The notes: generated by a model not told the origin, from the letters alone. Shown: positions 10,359 to 21,552, counted from the first letter of the stretch. The stretch: 64,000 nt of DNA from Aulostomus chinensis (GCA_037954235.1 JBBMOA010000012.1:2970501-3034500); one strand, 5' to 3'. Numbers and translations: made by a program.

Positions 10359-12012
10359 TGGAATTAGGCCATCACATTCCACAGATAGAGGAAAACACAA
10401 GCCAAATCTGTCTCCAGTGCAGGTCGGCGACATGAAACAGAAGCAAGAGACGCCCGTGCTGTTGATGCTGCACTCCAGAACAAAGAGATTAAACCTGAGG
10501 GGGCGGCGTTGATCACAGCGGGGGGGCACTGACCATCTGTTTGAGAAAGGAGACGACGTCATTTATACTTTTGAGATTTCTCTTTTTCTGTAGTTGTTGT
10601 GGAAAGTTGGCAATCGTTCCCCTGAGAGTCTGGGACACGAAGCAAACCAGCGAGGGAGGAAGGGGGGGGGGGGGGGAGATACCATGCTTGCGTACACTTC
10701 CAAGTGTACCAACTCAGACTGGAGGGTCACATGACGAGGGCTGGCAACGTCCTCCTACGCCAGCATGAATGAGTCATGAATTGGGGGGGATAAGCGTTGC
10801 TCTCCGCCACCGCCGCTCGGCTGTAAACAAGCTGAGAGGAGGAACCTGTGAGATATCGGCACGGAACCGGGAGCCGTTAGCAGCCCTAAGACACGCACAC
10901 ACACACACGTATTAGTATGACTGTAATGTTGTAAACAACACCGTGATACATGGATGGCCTGCAGACAGACGGAAGACTCCGTCCACAGATGGTCTGAGCG
11001 GAGAGGCACCATATTGGCATCGCTACATGTTGTTCATTTGTAACGTGCTGCCGTAGGTCCGGCGGGCTGAACCGGGCCGGGCACCCTACGGGTTCGGCGG
11101 CAGGATTAACTGAAAGTAGAACTGGCTGTGCACCAGCCGGGTACTGGACTGACACGCACATCGCGCCTCCATCTTGGCTCGTCATCTGCTGGTTATCAGA
11201 ACTCAGCTGAGTCACCGAGTAAATAATAAAGTTTCAAATGTTTTGGAGAAATAAATAAGAACTTGCTTTTTTCTTTGCTTACGTGTTTTTCAGTCAGAAC
11301 ATTTACACGAAGGGGAAAAGTCAAATTACTGGGTCGACGCAGCAGGATCGAAGAGTCGGGGTCGCTTCCAGCCAGACCAGGCGAGGGAGTTAGCGGGTCA
11401 GCTAACGTGCGAGCTGACCCGCTCCATCGGTTCACCCAGAGGCTGAACCACAGAGTTCTGGGGTAAACAATCATGGCGGATGAAACGAGCAGGACAGAGG
11501 AGGTCACACGGTTCAGACTGCCAGGTCCTCTGGGTGGTTCTGGATCGATTCTTCCGTGTTTATACGGGGACTGAGGTCCCTTTAAAGATCCTGATGGAGC
11601 CTTTAGCTTCACGGCGACTGTAAACACAGGAAGCACGAACAGACCCCGACTGTCACGAGGGGTCATCATCCTCGGTAAATGCAGGTCCTGACCGGAGGTA
11701 AATTATCGGCCTGTCAATCACAAATCGAACCGTGAGTCTCGGTGGTTCCGCTCTCTCTCTAGAACTGGTTCCTCTCACACGTCCAAACACGTCAGGTTAT
11801 ATAATTCGTCGTGACTTGATACGGAGCTACAAACCTGGCCGGGGATCGAACTCTTGGTCCCGGAGCTCCTGGTTCACGTGATCCCGCGACAACAACAAGT
11901 GACCGTCATCATCGACATGCGGAGCGCGTCCGCTCCCGGTGAACTCTCCCGCGGTCCCGCGCAGGGTCCCGCACAGGAGCAGCGCGGCCAGTAGCCACTC
12001 CGGCACACGCAT
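4238..12012 (-). CDS. fam171b: FAM171B-like type I membrane protein, 8 coding exons
   Basis: Spliced CDS on the minus strand: 12012-11835, 7880-7647, 7245-7153, 7067-6909, 6760-6590, 6114-5995, 5653-5530, 5096-4238. It totals 1,938 bp, exactly 646 codons with the stop, and every junction keeps frame. The protein has a signal peptide (about 1-21), a FAM171 ectodomain (about 62-318) with N-glycosylation sequons NYT, NLT, NVS and NRT, one transmembrane helix (about 334-358), and a cytoplasmic tail from 360. Family hallmarks seen are FNLKVQVSDVLSR, GNIWLLEDSVLI, SQPVVQF, TAPHLGYWIAAPL, RAWFVSLEGKP (573-583) and DTSLDSGVDM (605-614). From memory these match FAM171B better than FAM171A1 or A2. The molecular function of the family is poorly defined, so none is claimed. 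Mammalian FAM171B is about 180 residues longer, and the basic C-terminal motif I expect is absent here. Introns are 85-475 bp except intron 1 (about 3.95 kb). Confidence 0.93.
5530..5653 (-). CDS. fam171b: fam171b coding exon 7 (transmembrane helix)
   Basis: The acceptor is TTTGCTGCAG above 5653 and the donor is CACAG|GTAAGA below 5530. It encodes GFFRLAIPMDFILHHTAFLM, then a hydrophobic helix (about residues 334-358 of the full protein) ending in CCHR. The pattern of a HHTAFL-type lead-in, a GG pair inside the helix and cysteines at the inner face fits the FAM171 transmembrane exon. It leaves phase 2. Confidence 0.9.
5891..5988. repeat. (AGT)n trinucleotide array in fam171b intron 6
   Basis: Imperfect AGT repeat, reading ACT/CTA on the gene strand, inside intron 6. 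It begins almost directly after the proposed GC donor of exon 6. Translations of either strand are homopolymeric and not coding. Confidence 0.95.
5995..6114 (-). CDS. fam171b: fam171b coding exon 6 with GC donor
   Basis: The acceptor is TTTAACCAG above 6114. It encodes GAWMRRGFGTVGQSADGK, then LRWTFTAPHLGYWIAAPLSS, a signature of FAM171 ectodomains just outside the membrane. The only boundary that keeps phase 1 into exon 7 is ACCAGAG|GCAAGT, a GC-AG type donor. The nearest GT, three bases further into the intron, would leave phase 2 and break the frame. A trinucleotide array starts just inside the intron. Confidence 0.88.
6281..6376. repeat. (AAC/AAT)n microsatellite in fam171b intron 5
   Basis: Mixed AAC and AAT triplets, about 95 bp, within intron 5. 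The asparagine-rich plus-strand reading frame here is a repeat artefact. Confidence 0.95.
6590..6760 (-). CDS. fam171b: fam171b coding exon 5
   Basis: The acceptor is GTCTTCAAG above 6760 and the donor is CGTTG|GTGAGT below 6590. It encodes HPVAAVSVQLFAGEAELNVS, then ITISLPLP and PAWLYNRTVG. The proline-alanine-tryptophan motif and SLPLP stretch are shared by all FAM171 members. Sequons NVS and NRT are present. It is phase 1 on both sides. Confidence 0.92.
6909..7067 (-). CDS. fam171b: fam171b coding exon 4
   Basis: The acceptor TTTGTCTCAG lies above 7067 and the donor ACTCAG|GTAGGC below 6909. It reads DASSQPVVQFPERLLNL, then a segment containing AYLTIPKLPSEPDAS. The split aspartate codon (G from exon 3 plus AC) restores the conserved DA-SQP motif. 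It carries an NLT sequon. The intron before it is only 85 bp (7068-7152), near the lower limit for vertebrate introns. Confidence 0.9.
7153..7245 (-). CDS. fam171b: fam171b coding exon 3 (93 bp)
   Basis: This short exon is easy to miss because it lacks an ATG. The acceptor is CCTCATTAG above 7245 and the donor is TCCG|GTACTG below 7153. With the A carried from exon 2 it reads IFSSVMMSLL, then GNIWLLEDSVLISD, matching the FAM171B segment with core SSVTLSL and NIWLFEDTVLI. It is phase 1 at both ends, so skipping it would keep frame and remove 31 residues. Confidence 0.9.
7647..7880 (-). CDS. fam171b: fam171b coding exon 2
   Basis: The acceptor is CTCTCCTCAG just above 7880 and the donor is CCAA|GTGAGA below 7647. 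It encodes the start of the FAM171 ectodomain, including LKVQVSDVLSRQYLSQ and the NYT sequon, and ends in a phase-1 base. This is the most strongly FAM171B-like exon. The frame stays open past the donor into intron 2, but the continuing translation shows no family similarity. Confidence 0.93.
7881..11834 (-). other. fam171b intron 1
   Basis: Long first intron (about 3.95 kb) between the signal-peptide exon and the ectodomain. It holds a (TG)n microsatellite at about 10327-10354 and a poly-G tract near 10664-10676. No other coding signal was recognised in it. Possible enhancers cannot be judged without comparison to other fish. Confidence 0.7.
10327..10354. repeat. (TG)n microsatellite
   Basis: About 14 TG units inside fam171b intron 1. 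Confidence 0.95.
11835..12012 (-). CDS. fam171b: fam171b coding exon 1 (signal peptide)
   Basis: The ATG at 12012-12010 begins MRVPEW followed by a leucine/alanine-rich core and a small-residue cleavage region near residue 21, a typical signal peptide. An in-frame upstream ATG exists at 12057 but would put 15 polar residues before the signal, so the inner ATG is preferred. The donor is CAG|GTTTGT with the last exon base at 11835 (phase 1). The single G carried over joins CT of exon 2 to give the alanine read there. The exon is CpG-rich and acidic toward its 3' end. Confidence 0.82.
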
Positions 12013-12170
12013 GACTCGACACTCGTGGCGGGGACCGACCTGCAGACGCGTCACCAACTACTTGTGGCCGCGGGAAGCCTCGCGCTCCATCCCGACGAGT
12101 CCGAGTCTCCTCTGGTTCTCAGCAAAACTCCGCCCCCCTGCAGCCGCGAGGAGGCCCACGCACGGTGCGT
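11840..12170 (-). promoter_or_regulatory. CpG-rich block over fam171b exon 1 and 5' flank
   Basis: CpG dinucleotides are frequent across exon 1 and the roughly 160 bp upstream of the start codon, in contrast to the AT-rich sequence that follows at about 12240-12800. A CpG-island promoter for the minus-strand fam171b gene is the natural reading. No TATA box was identified and the transcription start is not placed. Confidence 0.55.
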
Positions 12171-12239
12171 GTGGTCATCACTCGCAGTCCTACTACAGTA
12201 TCTCGGAGTACTCATGCAGTACCCCATCAGACCTGTAAT

Positions 12240-12800
12240 ACCTGAGGTAATATTCGCCGTTTATTAATAAACGTCCCTCAACAACCCACGTCATTTATTG
12301 GTGTATTAATGTTCCACGTGGATTTAATCATTTAATTAGAAGTCTCATCATCCTAATGATTTCATATTCAGTAGTTTAGAACTTCTGCAAGTAATAAATA
12401 TACTACAAATACTACCGGTAATATTATTATATAATATTAATATTATAAAAAGAATCCATAAATAACCCTTCTTCACCAGTAATTACTTGGATTTAATATA
12501 AAAGAGAGTAAGATTTATTTAGGACACATTAAATAATTCAGTTATTATATATTGATAGAATAAATAATGTAAATTATTAATCATTGGATCAAATTAAACA
12601 ACACATAAAATAAAACTCTAGTAAATCCGAGTGACAGAATACGTGACATACATTTCTTTTATAATTTATTTGCAGGTTAAACTCACATTAATGATAATGA
12701 TTTTTTTGATCATATTTTCGTATTATCATTAACAGTGATTGTGACCAGGTCAGGTTTGCCTTCTTAGATAATTAATAATGTAAAATTATGTCATGAATTA
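12240..12800. other. AT-rich block upstream of fam171b
   Basis: Strongly AT-rich sequence with many TTAATA and ATTATT motifs, in sharp contrast to the adjacent CpG-rich promoter region. Nothing coding seen. Confidence 0.6.
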
Positions 12801-13353
12801 GTCTTGTTAGTAAAACAGGTGTCATGGACTGATGGCGCTCCAGGCCGGACACCCAGGGTTCCGCCATCAGTGGTCTGATGTATTTATGGACGTATTTAAA
12901 AATTCAGAAGGTCAGGAATCACTTGCAGGGACTAGTTTCCACCACCAGATGGTGCTGAAGAGGTCGAAATCCTTCATTTATCCATTATTCATAACATCAA
13001 CCGCCGCTGAAGAAGAAGTCCAGCCCAAGTTGATTAGAACTGGCGTTTAACCTCTGAATCCGTCCTCCTGGGATCGGGAGTGTACTTGAGACAGTACTTG
13101 TATGATGGAGAGAGTGTATTAAAGTAGTTGGAGGAGCAGTTGTGACAATAACGCTTCCCATGCAGCAGCAGCAGTCGCGTTACATAACTGCAGTAGTTCT
13201 CTCGGTTCATTACAGTGGTACTTTACATTTGCGGGACATTCCGGTCATATGAAACACTTCCATTAAACTTTAATTTTGCCTCGAGCCTTAATTCTAAACC
13301 TCTTTCTCTCTTTTTTTTTTATTCCCTTATGCTTTCATGAGTCACTCTCAGAT

Positions 13354-13365
<12 letters not shown>

Positions 13366-13394
<29 letters not shown>
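13366..13394. repeat. (CA)n microsatellite
   Basis: CA dinucleotides following a short GCGCGC stretch. Confidence 0.95.
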
Positions 13395-13401
<7 letters not shown>

Positions 13402-14237
13402 CTCCACCTGCACACAGGAGTGACCGCTGAGGGACTCCACACACCCGCGTCTGACAACGACAGCAGAACTCTGACTTGAGTCCCTCCTCAGCATCCCGTC
13501 TAACGGTCACCATCATCAGTTGTGAGCACACGGGAAACCTCGTGGAGCACTTCAAGTACCACCGAGGTCGAAAAAAACCCGACATACACAGAACCATAAA
13601 GTACACGTCTACTACATTGTTTCTCATTGTGAATTTTAAGAGCACGTTCAAATTACGATTGCAGTGTTTCAAGGAGGAACAGGAACCCTCACACCCCTGC
13701 ATCTGCAGCTTCATGTGTTTACCATCACCCCTCAAGTTATGGACTTATGGACCTTTGACCACTGTCTGTCCCCTTTGGTTTGGCACAGTTGGACACTTGC
13801 ATTCAATTCCTGTTCTTGTCGCCACCGTCAACTTACCCAATCATAAAATTCCTGGTGTGTGAGGGTGTGGTTGTTTTTAAACCGGTCCAATGATCCAGAC
13901 TACTCATTTTACCTCCAGGGGTCGCGCTTCACACGGCAGTCAGGTTGAGGAGGAAGAGGCTTTCTGAAGGAGAACAAGAAGGCTAACGCTGTTAGCTAGC
14001 TCCCCCGCAGCTGCAAATTTGTGGAACTTTATGGACAAACTAGTCTCAGCAGCTCAGAGTGGTGAGCTAACGCTAGCACAACCTTTATCCTTACATCCCC
14101 TGGTAGCTGGACTACTCATTTTTATTTGCATCATTTGTGCCAGTGAGTTAGTGTTTATTTGCACCTCAATGACAGGGGTCCACTGAAGAGTGGAAGGAAG
14201 AGGAGAGGAGGGGAGCTAGCTGCCCAGCTAGCAGTGA

Positions 14238-14430
14238 TTGCTAAAGCTCTGGGATGGGGAGAGCACTCCCAGCTAACGGTGAGTGCTAACGCTCCGGGAT
14301 GGGGAGAGCGCTCCCAGCTAACGGTGAGTGCTAACGCTCCGGGATGGGGAGAGCACTCCCAGCTAACGGTGAGTGCTAACGCTCCGGGATGGGGAGAGCA
14401 CTCCCAGCTAACGGTGAGTGCTAACGCTTT
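14238..14430. repeat. 45-bp tandem repeat, about 4 copies
   Basis: The unit starts GCTAACGCTCCGGGATGGGG and contains CTCCCAGCTAACGGTGAGT. The 45-bp period keeps frames open on both strands. Confidence 0.95.
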
Positions 14431-16503
14431 AAGATGGGAAGAGCTGAGAGAATCTTCTCCTTGATTGGCTCGCGCTCCACAGCTTTCTGACAATTACATA
14501 TTCAAAGTTCAATATTTTAAGCTTGTGTGACTATGCTGGGAGATGAAACCATCTCATTCATGCCCAGATTTTTATTCATCTGCCTCACACACACCAGTCA
14601 CACCGCCTTCAGCAAATAGTGTTTATTAGCGTTGACTTTACTTGTAATGCAATTTTTTAAAAAAGTATCACTTGGTGTTCTGTGAGAACAGTTTAACTCT
14701 GCAGCCCCTAAGATATGAGTAGCAGCTCAGGAAGTTTCTCTTAATGATCGTTACACATGTGAATGGTGCTAAAATCACGTAAGACAACATTTTGGTAACT
14801 AAATCAAGAGTTGTAGCAGCTAAGCTAACAAATGCTGGGTAAAGTGGTGAGCTGAGTCTCACATCACTCGTCCAATTGCCTTGCAAGAGAAACGTAAAAA
14901 TACGGACCTGAAAACATCTTTATAGCGACAGGAGTTAATCTCAACTTTACTGCTCACTTTTCACAACTTACCTTCTCCATGAGCCCTCTTGAAGCCTGTA
15001 ACCCCTCCACGCACTCCTGATGATTGGTTTCCCCGGTGTTGATGTCCGTCTGCCCAGCTTTCTGTCATCGACACATGAGTGGATTCCTTCTCGGCTGGCT
15101 TCCTCACCATAATAGCTCTTCTTTGACAGGGGCCTCCGAGAGCCAGTGAGCAGTGACACATTTGTCCTCCAGCTTCTATTCCCCTGCTGACCAAATATAA
15201 ATCGGAGTCTAAACACACAAGCAGGAGGATGAACGGCAGCGAGAGTCTTTGGGATCAATTTGTCACAAATTAGATACAGCAATGCTTCATTTCTCCACAT
15301 AAATAGCTGCCTCTACTGGGGCTCTTTTGGAAATCTGTTCTCCTGCACTCTGGAAGTCTGTGTCTACTCATCCCCGACCGACTTCCTCCATTAATCTTAT
15401 CAGCGCACAGACATGCTTCTGTTTTCAGACTGCTGCCTCTTTTGTTAGACACAGTCAATAAGGTACAGAATCTGCATGGAAATGTTTCTCATTCCGGGCA
15501 TCTTATAGGCACTGCAGCCATCAAAATAAAATTAATTGCTTGTTGTCTGTAAAATAGCAGCGTGGAAATAGCTGAATTTGCTGCTAATCAATATCAACAT
15601 TCATTTGTATTTCCAAGTAATTGGTGGGTTCAAACGTAATCAAAACAGCAATCGATAAAGCAAAGACCTCTGCTGCGTTTGGTAGTATTTCATCTGTAAA
15701 GGTCAGCGGGTCACGGGAATCAATACGCTCACTCCTACAGATCATCAAAGGTTCCTTCTCCATCTTTTGAACCGCAGTACTGTTCGGAAGGTTGGTTTAT
15801 TTGAGGAAAAATAAAACAAAGAAAAAAGTAAACTTCTATGACGAATTCTCCGGTAATTGATCTGAGTCATTTTGCTGGAGAGGAAAAGGTGACGACTGGA
15901 GTCGGTGGATTAAATGTGAAGCTTTGCAGCTGTGCTCACTTTCAAAATACCAGCATTGGACCAGAGGCAACAAGCTGACGCGAGGGTGCGAGACAGCGAG
16001 CGCGAGATTGTCAGACAGTGTCACACGCGCCGAACGAGAACTCGCCTGGAGAGACAGGTGCACGACTGGACATTAACAACAGCGTCTTGGGAGACATGCC
16101 TGGTGTACGGCTGGAAGATGTTCAAGAAAAGTTCAGGAAGTTCACTAAACGTGGAGGACAAAGCAGGACATCAGGCCTCGGTTCAACCACCTCCATCAGC
16201 CAAGACCAGCCGCCTAAAACGGTGCACGTTGCCCGCTTTGTTGCTGCTCTCTGACATGGATGAGCACCAGACGCTTTTAGACCCAACAAAACGCGGTTCA
16301 TGACGTCCTCCACCTTCACCGTGAAAAGATTGTGAAAAAGTTATTTTAGGGGAAACAAGTTTTATCTCGTGTCCTGAAAATATTTTCTACTCTTCTACTC
16401 CTCAAAGAAGGGATTCTCTCTGTTACCACCGCAGGACTCGACAACAGTACACACATGTAAAGTATCATGCAGTGCTAAAATATATCTAGTAACATATTAA
16501 ATA

Positions 16504-16515
16504 CTGTAAAAGAAT
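16504..16515. repeat. SINE target-site duplication, left copy
   Basis: CTGTAAAAGAAT, identical to 16877-16888 on the other side of the SINE. Confidence 0.85.
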
Positions 16516-16876
16516 CCATCCATAGTCTTCCGCTTATTCCTGTTAAGGGTCGCGGGGGGGCTGGAGCCTATCCCAGCATCTACGGGCGAGAGGTGGGGTT
16601 CACCCTGGACAGGTCGCCAGTCCCTCGCAGGGCCAACATAGAGAGACGAACAACCATTCACACTCACACCTACGGAGCATCAATCAGCCTCGTCCCCTCT
16701 TGATGTCTTTGGACGGTGGGAAGAAGCCGGAGTACCGGAGAGAACCCACGAAGGCACGGGGAGAACATGGAGACTCACCCAGAAAGATCCCGCGCCCGAG
16801 CCGGGACTCGAACCTGGAACCTGGAACCTTCTTGCTGTGAGGCCACAGTGCTGACCGCTGCACCACCGTGCCACCT
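16516..16876 (-). mobile_element. tRNA-derived SINE, full length, with 12-bp target duplication
   Basis: On the minus strand the element begins GGTGGCACGGTGGTGCAGCG (A-box-like), carries a B-box-like GGTTCGAGTCC, continues into a body shared with other copies in this window (TCTCCATGTTCTCCC, ACTCCGGCTTC, and on the plus strand GGAGCCTATCCCAGC), and ends in a short GGAT tail. It is flanked by a perfect CTGTAAAAGAAT at 16504-16515 and 16877-16888, the target-site duplication expected of LINE-driven insertion. Confidence 0.88.
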
Positions 16877-16888
16877 CTGTAAAAGAAT
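16877..16888. repeat. SINE target-site duplication, right copy
   Basis: CTGTAAAAGAAT, identical to 16504-16515. Confidence 0.85.
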
Positions 16889-17864
16889 AGTTTGACGAAT
16901 GCTTGTCTCGCTGACTTAACACAACTCTGTAGTTACACTTTGATTTGCTGATACCCACGTCAATCCCACGTGCAATATTTCTGAACGCCTCACTGAAACG
17001 CAAATTTCTGACACGTCTGTGTATTTTTTTATTTCGCCTCTAGAAGTGTTCTCGCACTGGAGGGGAGATGCTCTCTAATTTCCTTGCATGCTTCGATGAA
17101 CAATGGCAATGAAGTATTCTGTTCTATTTTACATGAGAACCAGAGGTGTACCGGTTCTTTTTCCTCCTCAAGCAAGCACGACCTAAACTCAAGGAGCTCT
17201 CCGCGTGCGAGCAGCTACATGGACGCGTGATGAGTAAAGGCTCCCGGACCTTCACGTGAGTGCTGCTGCTGCTGTTTCAACTCTGCGTCGCAGCAAAACC
17301 TTCAGATTCTTGCATTATGCAGGCGTGACTCAAGGCAGTTCCAGCCTCCTCTTCCTCCACCCACAAATCAGCTCGGTGTGCACGGAGAGCCGCACATGAA
17401 GCTTTGTTTTCATGTCTGGTTACTCGTCATGACGTTGCGGTGTGTTTACACCATAACTCTGACGGAATTTTAGCAACATGTTCCGCTTGAAGGGTGCGTG
17501 TACATAGTTCTTCCTCTCCTGACAGTTGTGTAAGCGCGTGAGACCACGGCGGTGGAGGTGTCGCCTGAATTTGTAATTGATTACAAGGCTATTCTGGCGG
17601 CTCGGCTGTAATTAGCAACACGGCAAAAGGAGCTGTTGATTGAATGTTGCCGTCCTCTGACGTTGACAATGAAAGACAAATACTGGAGTTCCTGCCTCAC
17701 GCTTCCTTGTGAACTAATGAGCTGAGCCACATTCACTCCAGATCAATGGCATAGACGAGTAAGGAGGTGAAACAGTAATTAATAAACCTTCGCAATCAGA
17801 GCCTCAGTGAAGGAGCTCCGACTCATAGAGCAGACGTACGCGGCTACACCAGCCCTCCTCCTGC

Positions 17865-18300
17865 TGCTCCTCCTCCTCTACCTACTGTTTGTCTTCGTCC
17901 TCCTGCTGCTGCTCCTCCTCTACCTACTGTTTGTCTTCGTCCTCCTGCTGCTCCTCCTCCTCTACCTACTGTTTGTCTTCATCCTCCTGCTGCTCCTCCT
18001 CCTCTACCTACTGTTTGTCTTCATCCTCCTGCTGCTCCTCCTCCTCTACCTACTGTTTGTCTTCGTCCTCCTGCTGCTCCTCCTCCTCCTCCTCTACCTA
18101 CTGTTTGTCTTCATCCTCCTGCTGCTCCTCCTCCTCTACCTACTGTTTGTCTTCATCCTCCTGCTGCTCCTCCTCCTCTACCTACTGTTTGTCTTCATCC
18201 TCCTGCTGCTCCTCCTCCTCTACCTACTGTTTGTCTTCGTCCTCCTGCTGCTCCTCCTCCTCCTCCTCTACCTACTGTTTGTCGTCGTCCTCCTGCCGCT
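17865..18300. repeat. 42-48-bp CTC-rich minisatellite, about 10 copies
   Basis: The unit contains CTACCTACTGTTTGTCTTC and CTCCTGCTGCTCCTCCTC. The length varies by one or two CTC triplets. All lengths are multiples of three, so poly-Leu and poly-Ser frames stay open through it. This is not evidence of a gene. Confidence 0.95.
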
Positions 18301-20489
18301 CCTCCTCCACCCACTCTTCATCCCCCTCCTCCCGCTCTTCTTCATCCTCCTGCTCCTCCTCCCACTCTTCCCTCTCCTCCTGCTCTTCCTCCTCCTCCTC
18401 CTACTGGATGAACTGGTATTGAAGAGCCTCTGGTTCCCTTTCACACGTGAGGGCGTTAACGCCAGTCGAACCCCTGAGGTCACCTGATCACTGCCTGGAG
18501 GTTCTGATCCATGAACTTTCATAATGGGAGCTGAAGTGGAACCAGAGCCGATGATGTCATACCCAGATTTTATTTTTAATGTTTTGTCGGAGGTCATGAA
18601 TGAATTCATTCAGCACTCTCAGCATTTAATAACCACTGCTCGTGTGTGCGACAACCACACGTCTTCATGCTGCGTGGCAGCACAGTGCCTCCTGGGTCGT
18701 CTCCTCTCCCTGGAAATCAGTCATTCATGTCAATGACTGGATGTAATGACACCTAGTTGACATGTCCGGCAAGCAGGTAACCCCTAGTAACCAATTAGCA
18801 ACGGAGGCAATAAAGGTGCACCCCTTTCACTGGTTTAGCGTCTTCACCAGCGACACCAAACGACAACGAAAATGATAAAACGCGTCTGCATACTTTGATG
18901 AGAGACCAAGTTTATGGTTTGAATTTCAAGTTAAAATTTGAAATGAAACCAAATGTTTAACAAGGGCAAATGCTGGCATGTTCAGTATGAAAATCCTGTG
19001 AAATAATCAAGTCACAACTGGGCTGAAGGGAACCTGAAGTCTCTGGGACAGTAAACGCAGCATGACCAGATCACAAACCTGCCCGTTTCCTGGTTGGCTG
19101 GTGAGGAGAAAGGACCGACTCCTCAGAGGGAATGTCAGTGGTCACAGTGTTGTAGAAATGCTAATTACTATTACATACAATCATTACTGCAGCAGGTTAC
19201 TTCAGTAATGAACTACTCTCATAACTGGTACTTCAGAAGCATCAAATTGAAAATAAATTGCCAGTTTCTGACATGTAAATGGATTTAATGTCAACATCCA
19301 AGCTGTAATTACCAGGAAACACCAATCATGACGGCTCAACAGGAAGATAATTACACAGCCGCTGTTGTTTTATTTTGTCTGTCTCATTTTAGCCCCCGCC
19401 TGTGGAAAAGTGCTGCCTTGTGCTTGAAGGGTGACACACAGAGCTGCTCGCCGTCTACAGCGAGATATCCCGAGCGCAGGATGAGGGAAAGCCATCGCTG
19501 ACACTTCAGTTGAGCTGCAGGAAATGGTTTTTACTCTACTGACCCCCCCCCCCCCAAGCAATAAGCACCAGCACTTCCTGTTGTCACTCAAAACTTGTGA
19601 CAGAGGGAAAGAAAGACTCTTTCTTCTACTGAGTTTATGGGTTAAAAGGTCAGAGGAAATGCAGAATTCATGTTATTGGCTGATGGGTGCGCCAATCAAA
19701 GTCTTTGACAGGTCCCGCCTCTCCCTCTGGCTGAGGAAAAGACAAGTTAGCGTTGGAGTTCTACAACTCATCGATTTATCTGCTGGTTGTTTTCTGGCTT
19801 CATCGATCGATTTATTGTTTGGTAAACAAAAGGTCGAGAACATCAGAACATCGTGACAGCTCGCTCGCGTCTGCGAGTCTGGAACCACCGCGTTTGACGT
19901 GTTTAAAAAAACTTTAAAAAAACAACAAAAAACAATATGTTCTCAAAATAGCTGGCATTTCCTTCTCTCTCGACACACCAATCATGCAGACGTTTAATAA
20001 TTGCAGCACAAAGCAATGGGACGCGTCCACGCCGCAGGAGAATACCGTGCAAAACTTCATCAGCTACTCGACAAAGTACTGCCACTCAGTCCCTGGGGGG
20101 GGGCACTATGCGCCGAGATTAACGCCGTGCCGTTTCTCCGTCATGAGACAAGAAACCAATCCCAAAAAGTCTCTGCCAATTAAAATGTGTGTTGTTTGCT
20201 TATGAAACATAATTGTTTTTTTCCTCATGCGAAGGCTAAATCTCTTACAGTGTATTTGCTCCCAGAAATGAACCGGATTTAGAGATTAAAAAAGAGGAAA
20301 AACAAGTCAGATAGAACGTTAATTGAAATTTCGGCTTGTGCCGCCGCTAATGCATTTCTATCAGCGCTGGTAGTCGCGACCCCCGCTTAGCAACCAGAAT
20401 AACCTAATAAAAGGGGTTAGGCATTTGTTTTCTGGATGATTGACGGAGCTGCTGAGGAGAGCTTTGACGCTCCAGATGGGTGCCAGGCA

Positions 20490-20862
20490 CCAGCAGCAGC
20501 AGCAGCACCACCACCAGCACCTGCAGCACCAGACACACCACCACCAGCATCAGCAGCAGCAGCAGCAGCACCACCACCAGCACCTGCAGCACTAGACACA
20601 CCACCACCAGCATCAGCAGCAGCAGCAGCAGCAGCACCAGCACCTGCAGCACTAGACACACCAGCTCCAGCAGCAGCAGCACTAGACACACCAGCTCCAG
20701 CAGCAGCTCCAGCAGCAGCAGCACTAGACACACCAGCTCCAGCAGCAGCAGCACCACCACCACCACCAGCAGCAGCAGCAGCACCTGCAGCACTAGACAC
20801 ACCAGCTCCAGCAGCAGCACCACCACCACCACCACCAGCAGCACCAGCTCCAGCAGCAGCAG

Positions 20863-20894
<32 letters not shown>

Positions 20895-20923
20895 CCACCA
20901 CCATCACCACCAGCAGCACCAGC

Positions 20924-20966
<43 letters not shown>

Positions 20967-20985
20967 CCAGCACCAGCACCAGCAT
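20490..20985. repeat. Compound CAG/CAC trinucleotide array
   Basis: About 500 bp of CAG, CAC and CTG-derived triplets with an embedded CTGCAGCACTAGACACACCA motif repeated about six times. Open frames occur on both strands, rich in Ala/Pro, Ser/Thr or Leu/Val. These are repeat artefacts. Confidence 0.95.
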
Positions 20986-21491
20986 TTTCAGGCTTGTAAT
21001 CCAATTGCATGATCAAGGACAGCTGCCTCGGTTACGTAAACCTCTGAGAGGAATCGGGGCCTGTTTCCCCTCCACGTTTAATGTCTAACAGTCTGATCCG
21101 GTTAAAAAAATAAATCTTGTTATTTTATCTATTGAATCATAAAGTGACCTCCCGCTCCTCCAACACACGCGGACATGAGAGTCATGCTAAAAAAATAATC
21201 CGTTCATCAGGGGACCTCTGAGTCCTTCAGAGGACTGAAGAGTGCCACTGAGCCGGGAGGAATTCAGCGTGGTCACAAGTCAAGAGGGTTTTGTTTATGG
21301 AACAAAAGTTATCTCATGACACTTTACAAATGAAGTGAGACTACAATCTCATTATCCAAATGGATTTCGTGGTGACAGCAGCGGCTAAATGTCAGAGCAG
21401 CTAATTGTTGTTGAAACTCGGAATCAGAATTTTCAAAAAGGGATTCGTTGTCTGGGGAGAGACTCGCATGAAAGCGGGAAAAGCATACTCT

Positions 21492-21552
21492 CTATATATA
21501 TCTATATATATCAATATATATAGATATATATAGATATATATATCAATATATA
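21492..21552. repeat. TATATC/GATATA palindromic AT repeat
   Basis: Alternating TATATATC and TATAGATA units, self-complementary. Confidence 0.9.

Noticed and set aside
4238..12012. FAM171A1 or FAM171A2 identity for the first gene
   Set aside because: Ectodomain SDVLSR, VNYT and APHLGYWIAAPL and tail LERNLTFVKS fit FAM171B better, from remembered sequences; phylogeny would settle it.
15932..16303. Plus-strand ORFs with a normal-looking amino-acid composition
   Set aside because: No recognised domain, no splice support, and two competing overlapping frames.
17807..18487. 226-codon ORF resembling a poly-leucine membrane protein
   Set aside because: It is the translation of a CTC-rich minisatellite; the apparent hydrophobic helices come from CTC/CTG triplets.
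20404..21088. Long Ala/Pro, Ser/Thr and Leu/Val ORFs on both strands
   Set aside because: Trinucleotide repeat leaves most frames open; nothing outside the array supports coding.
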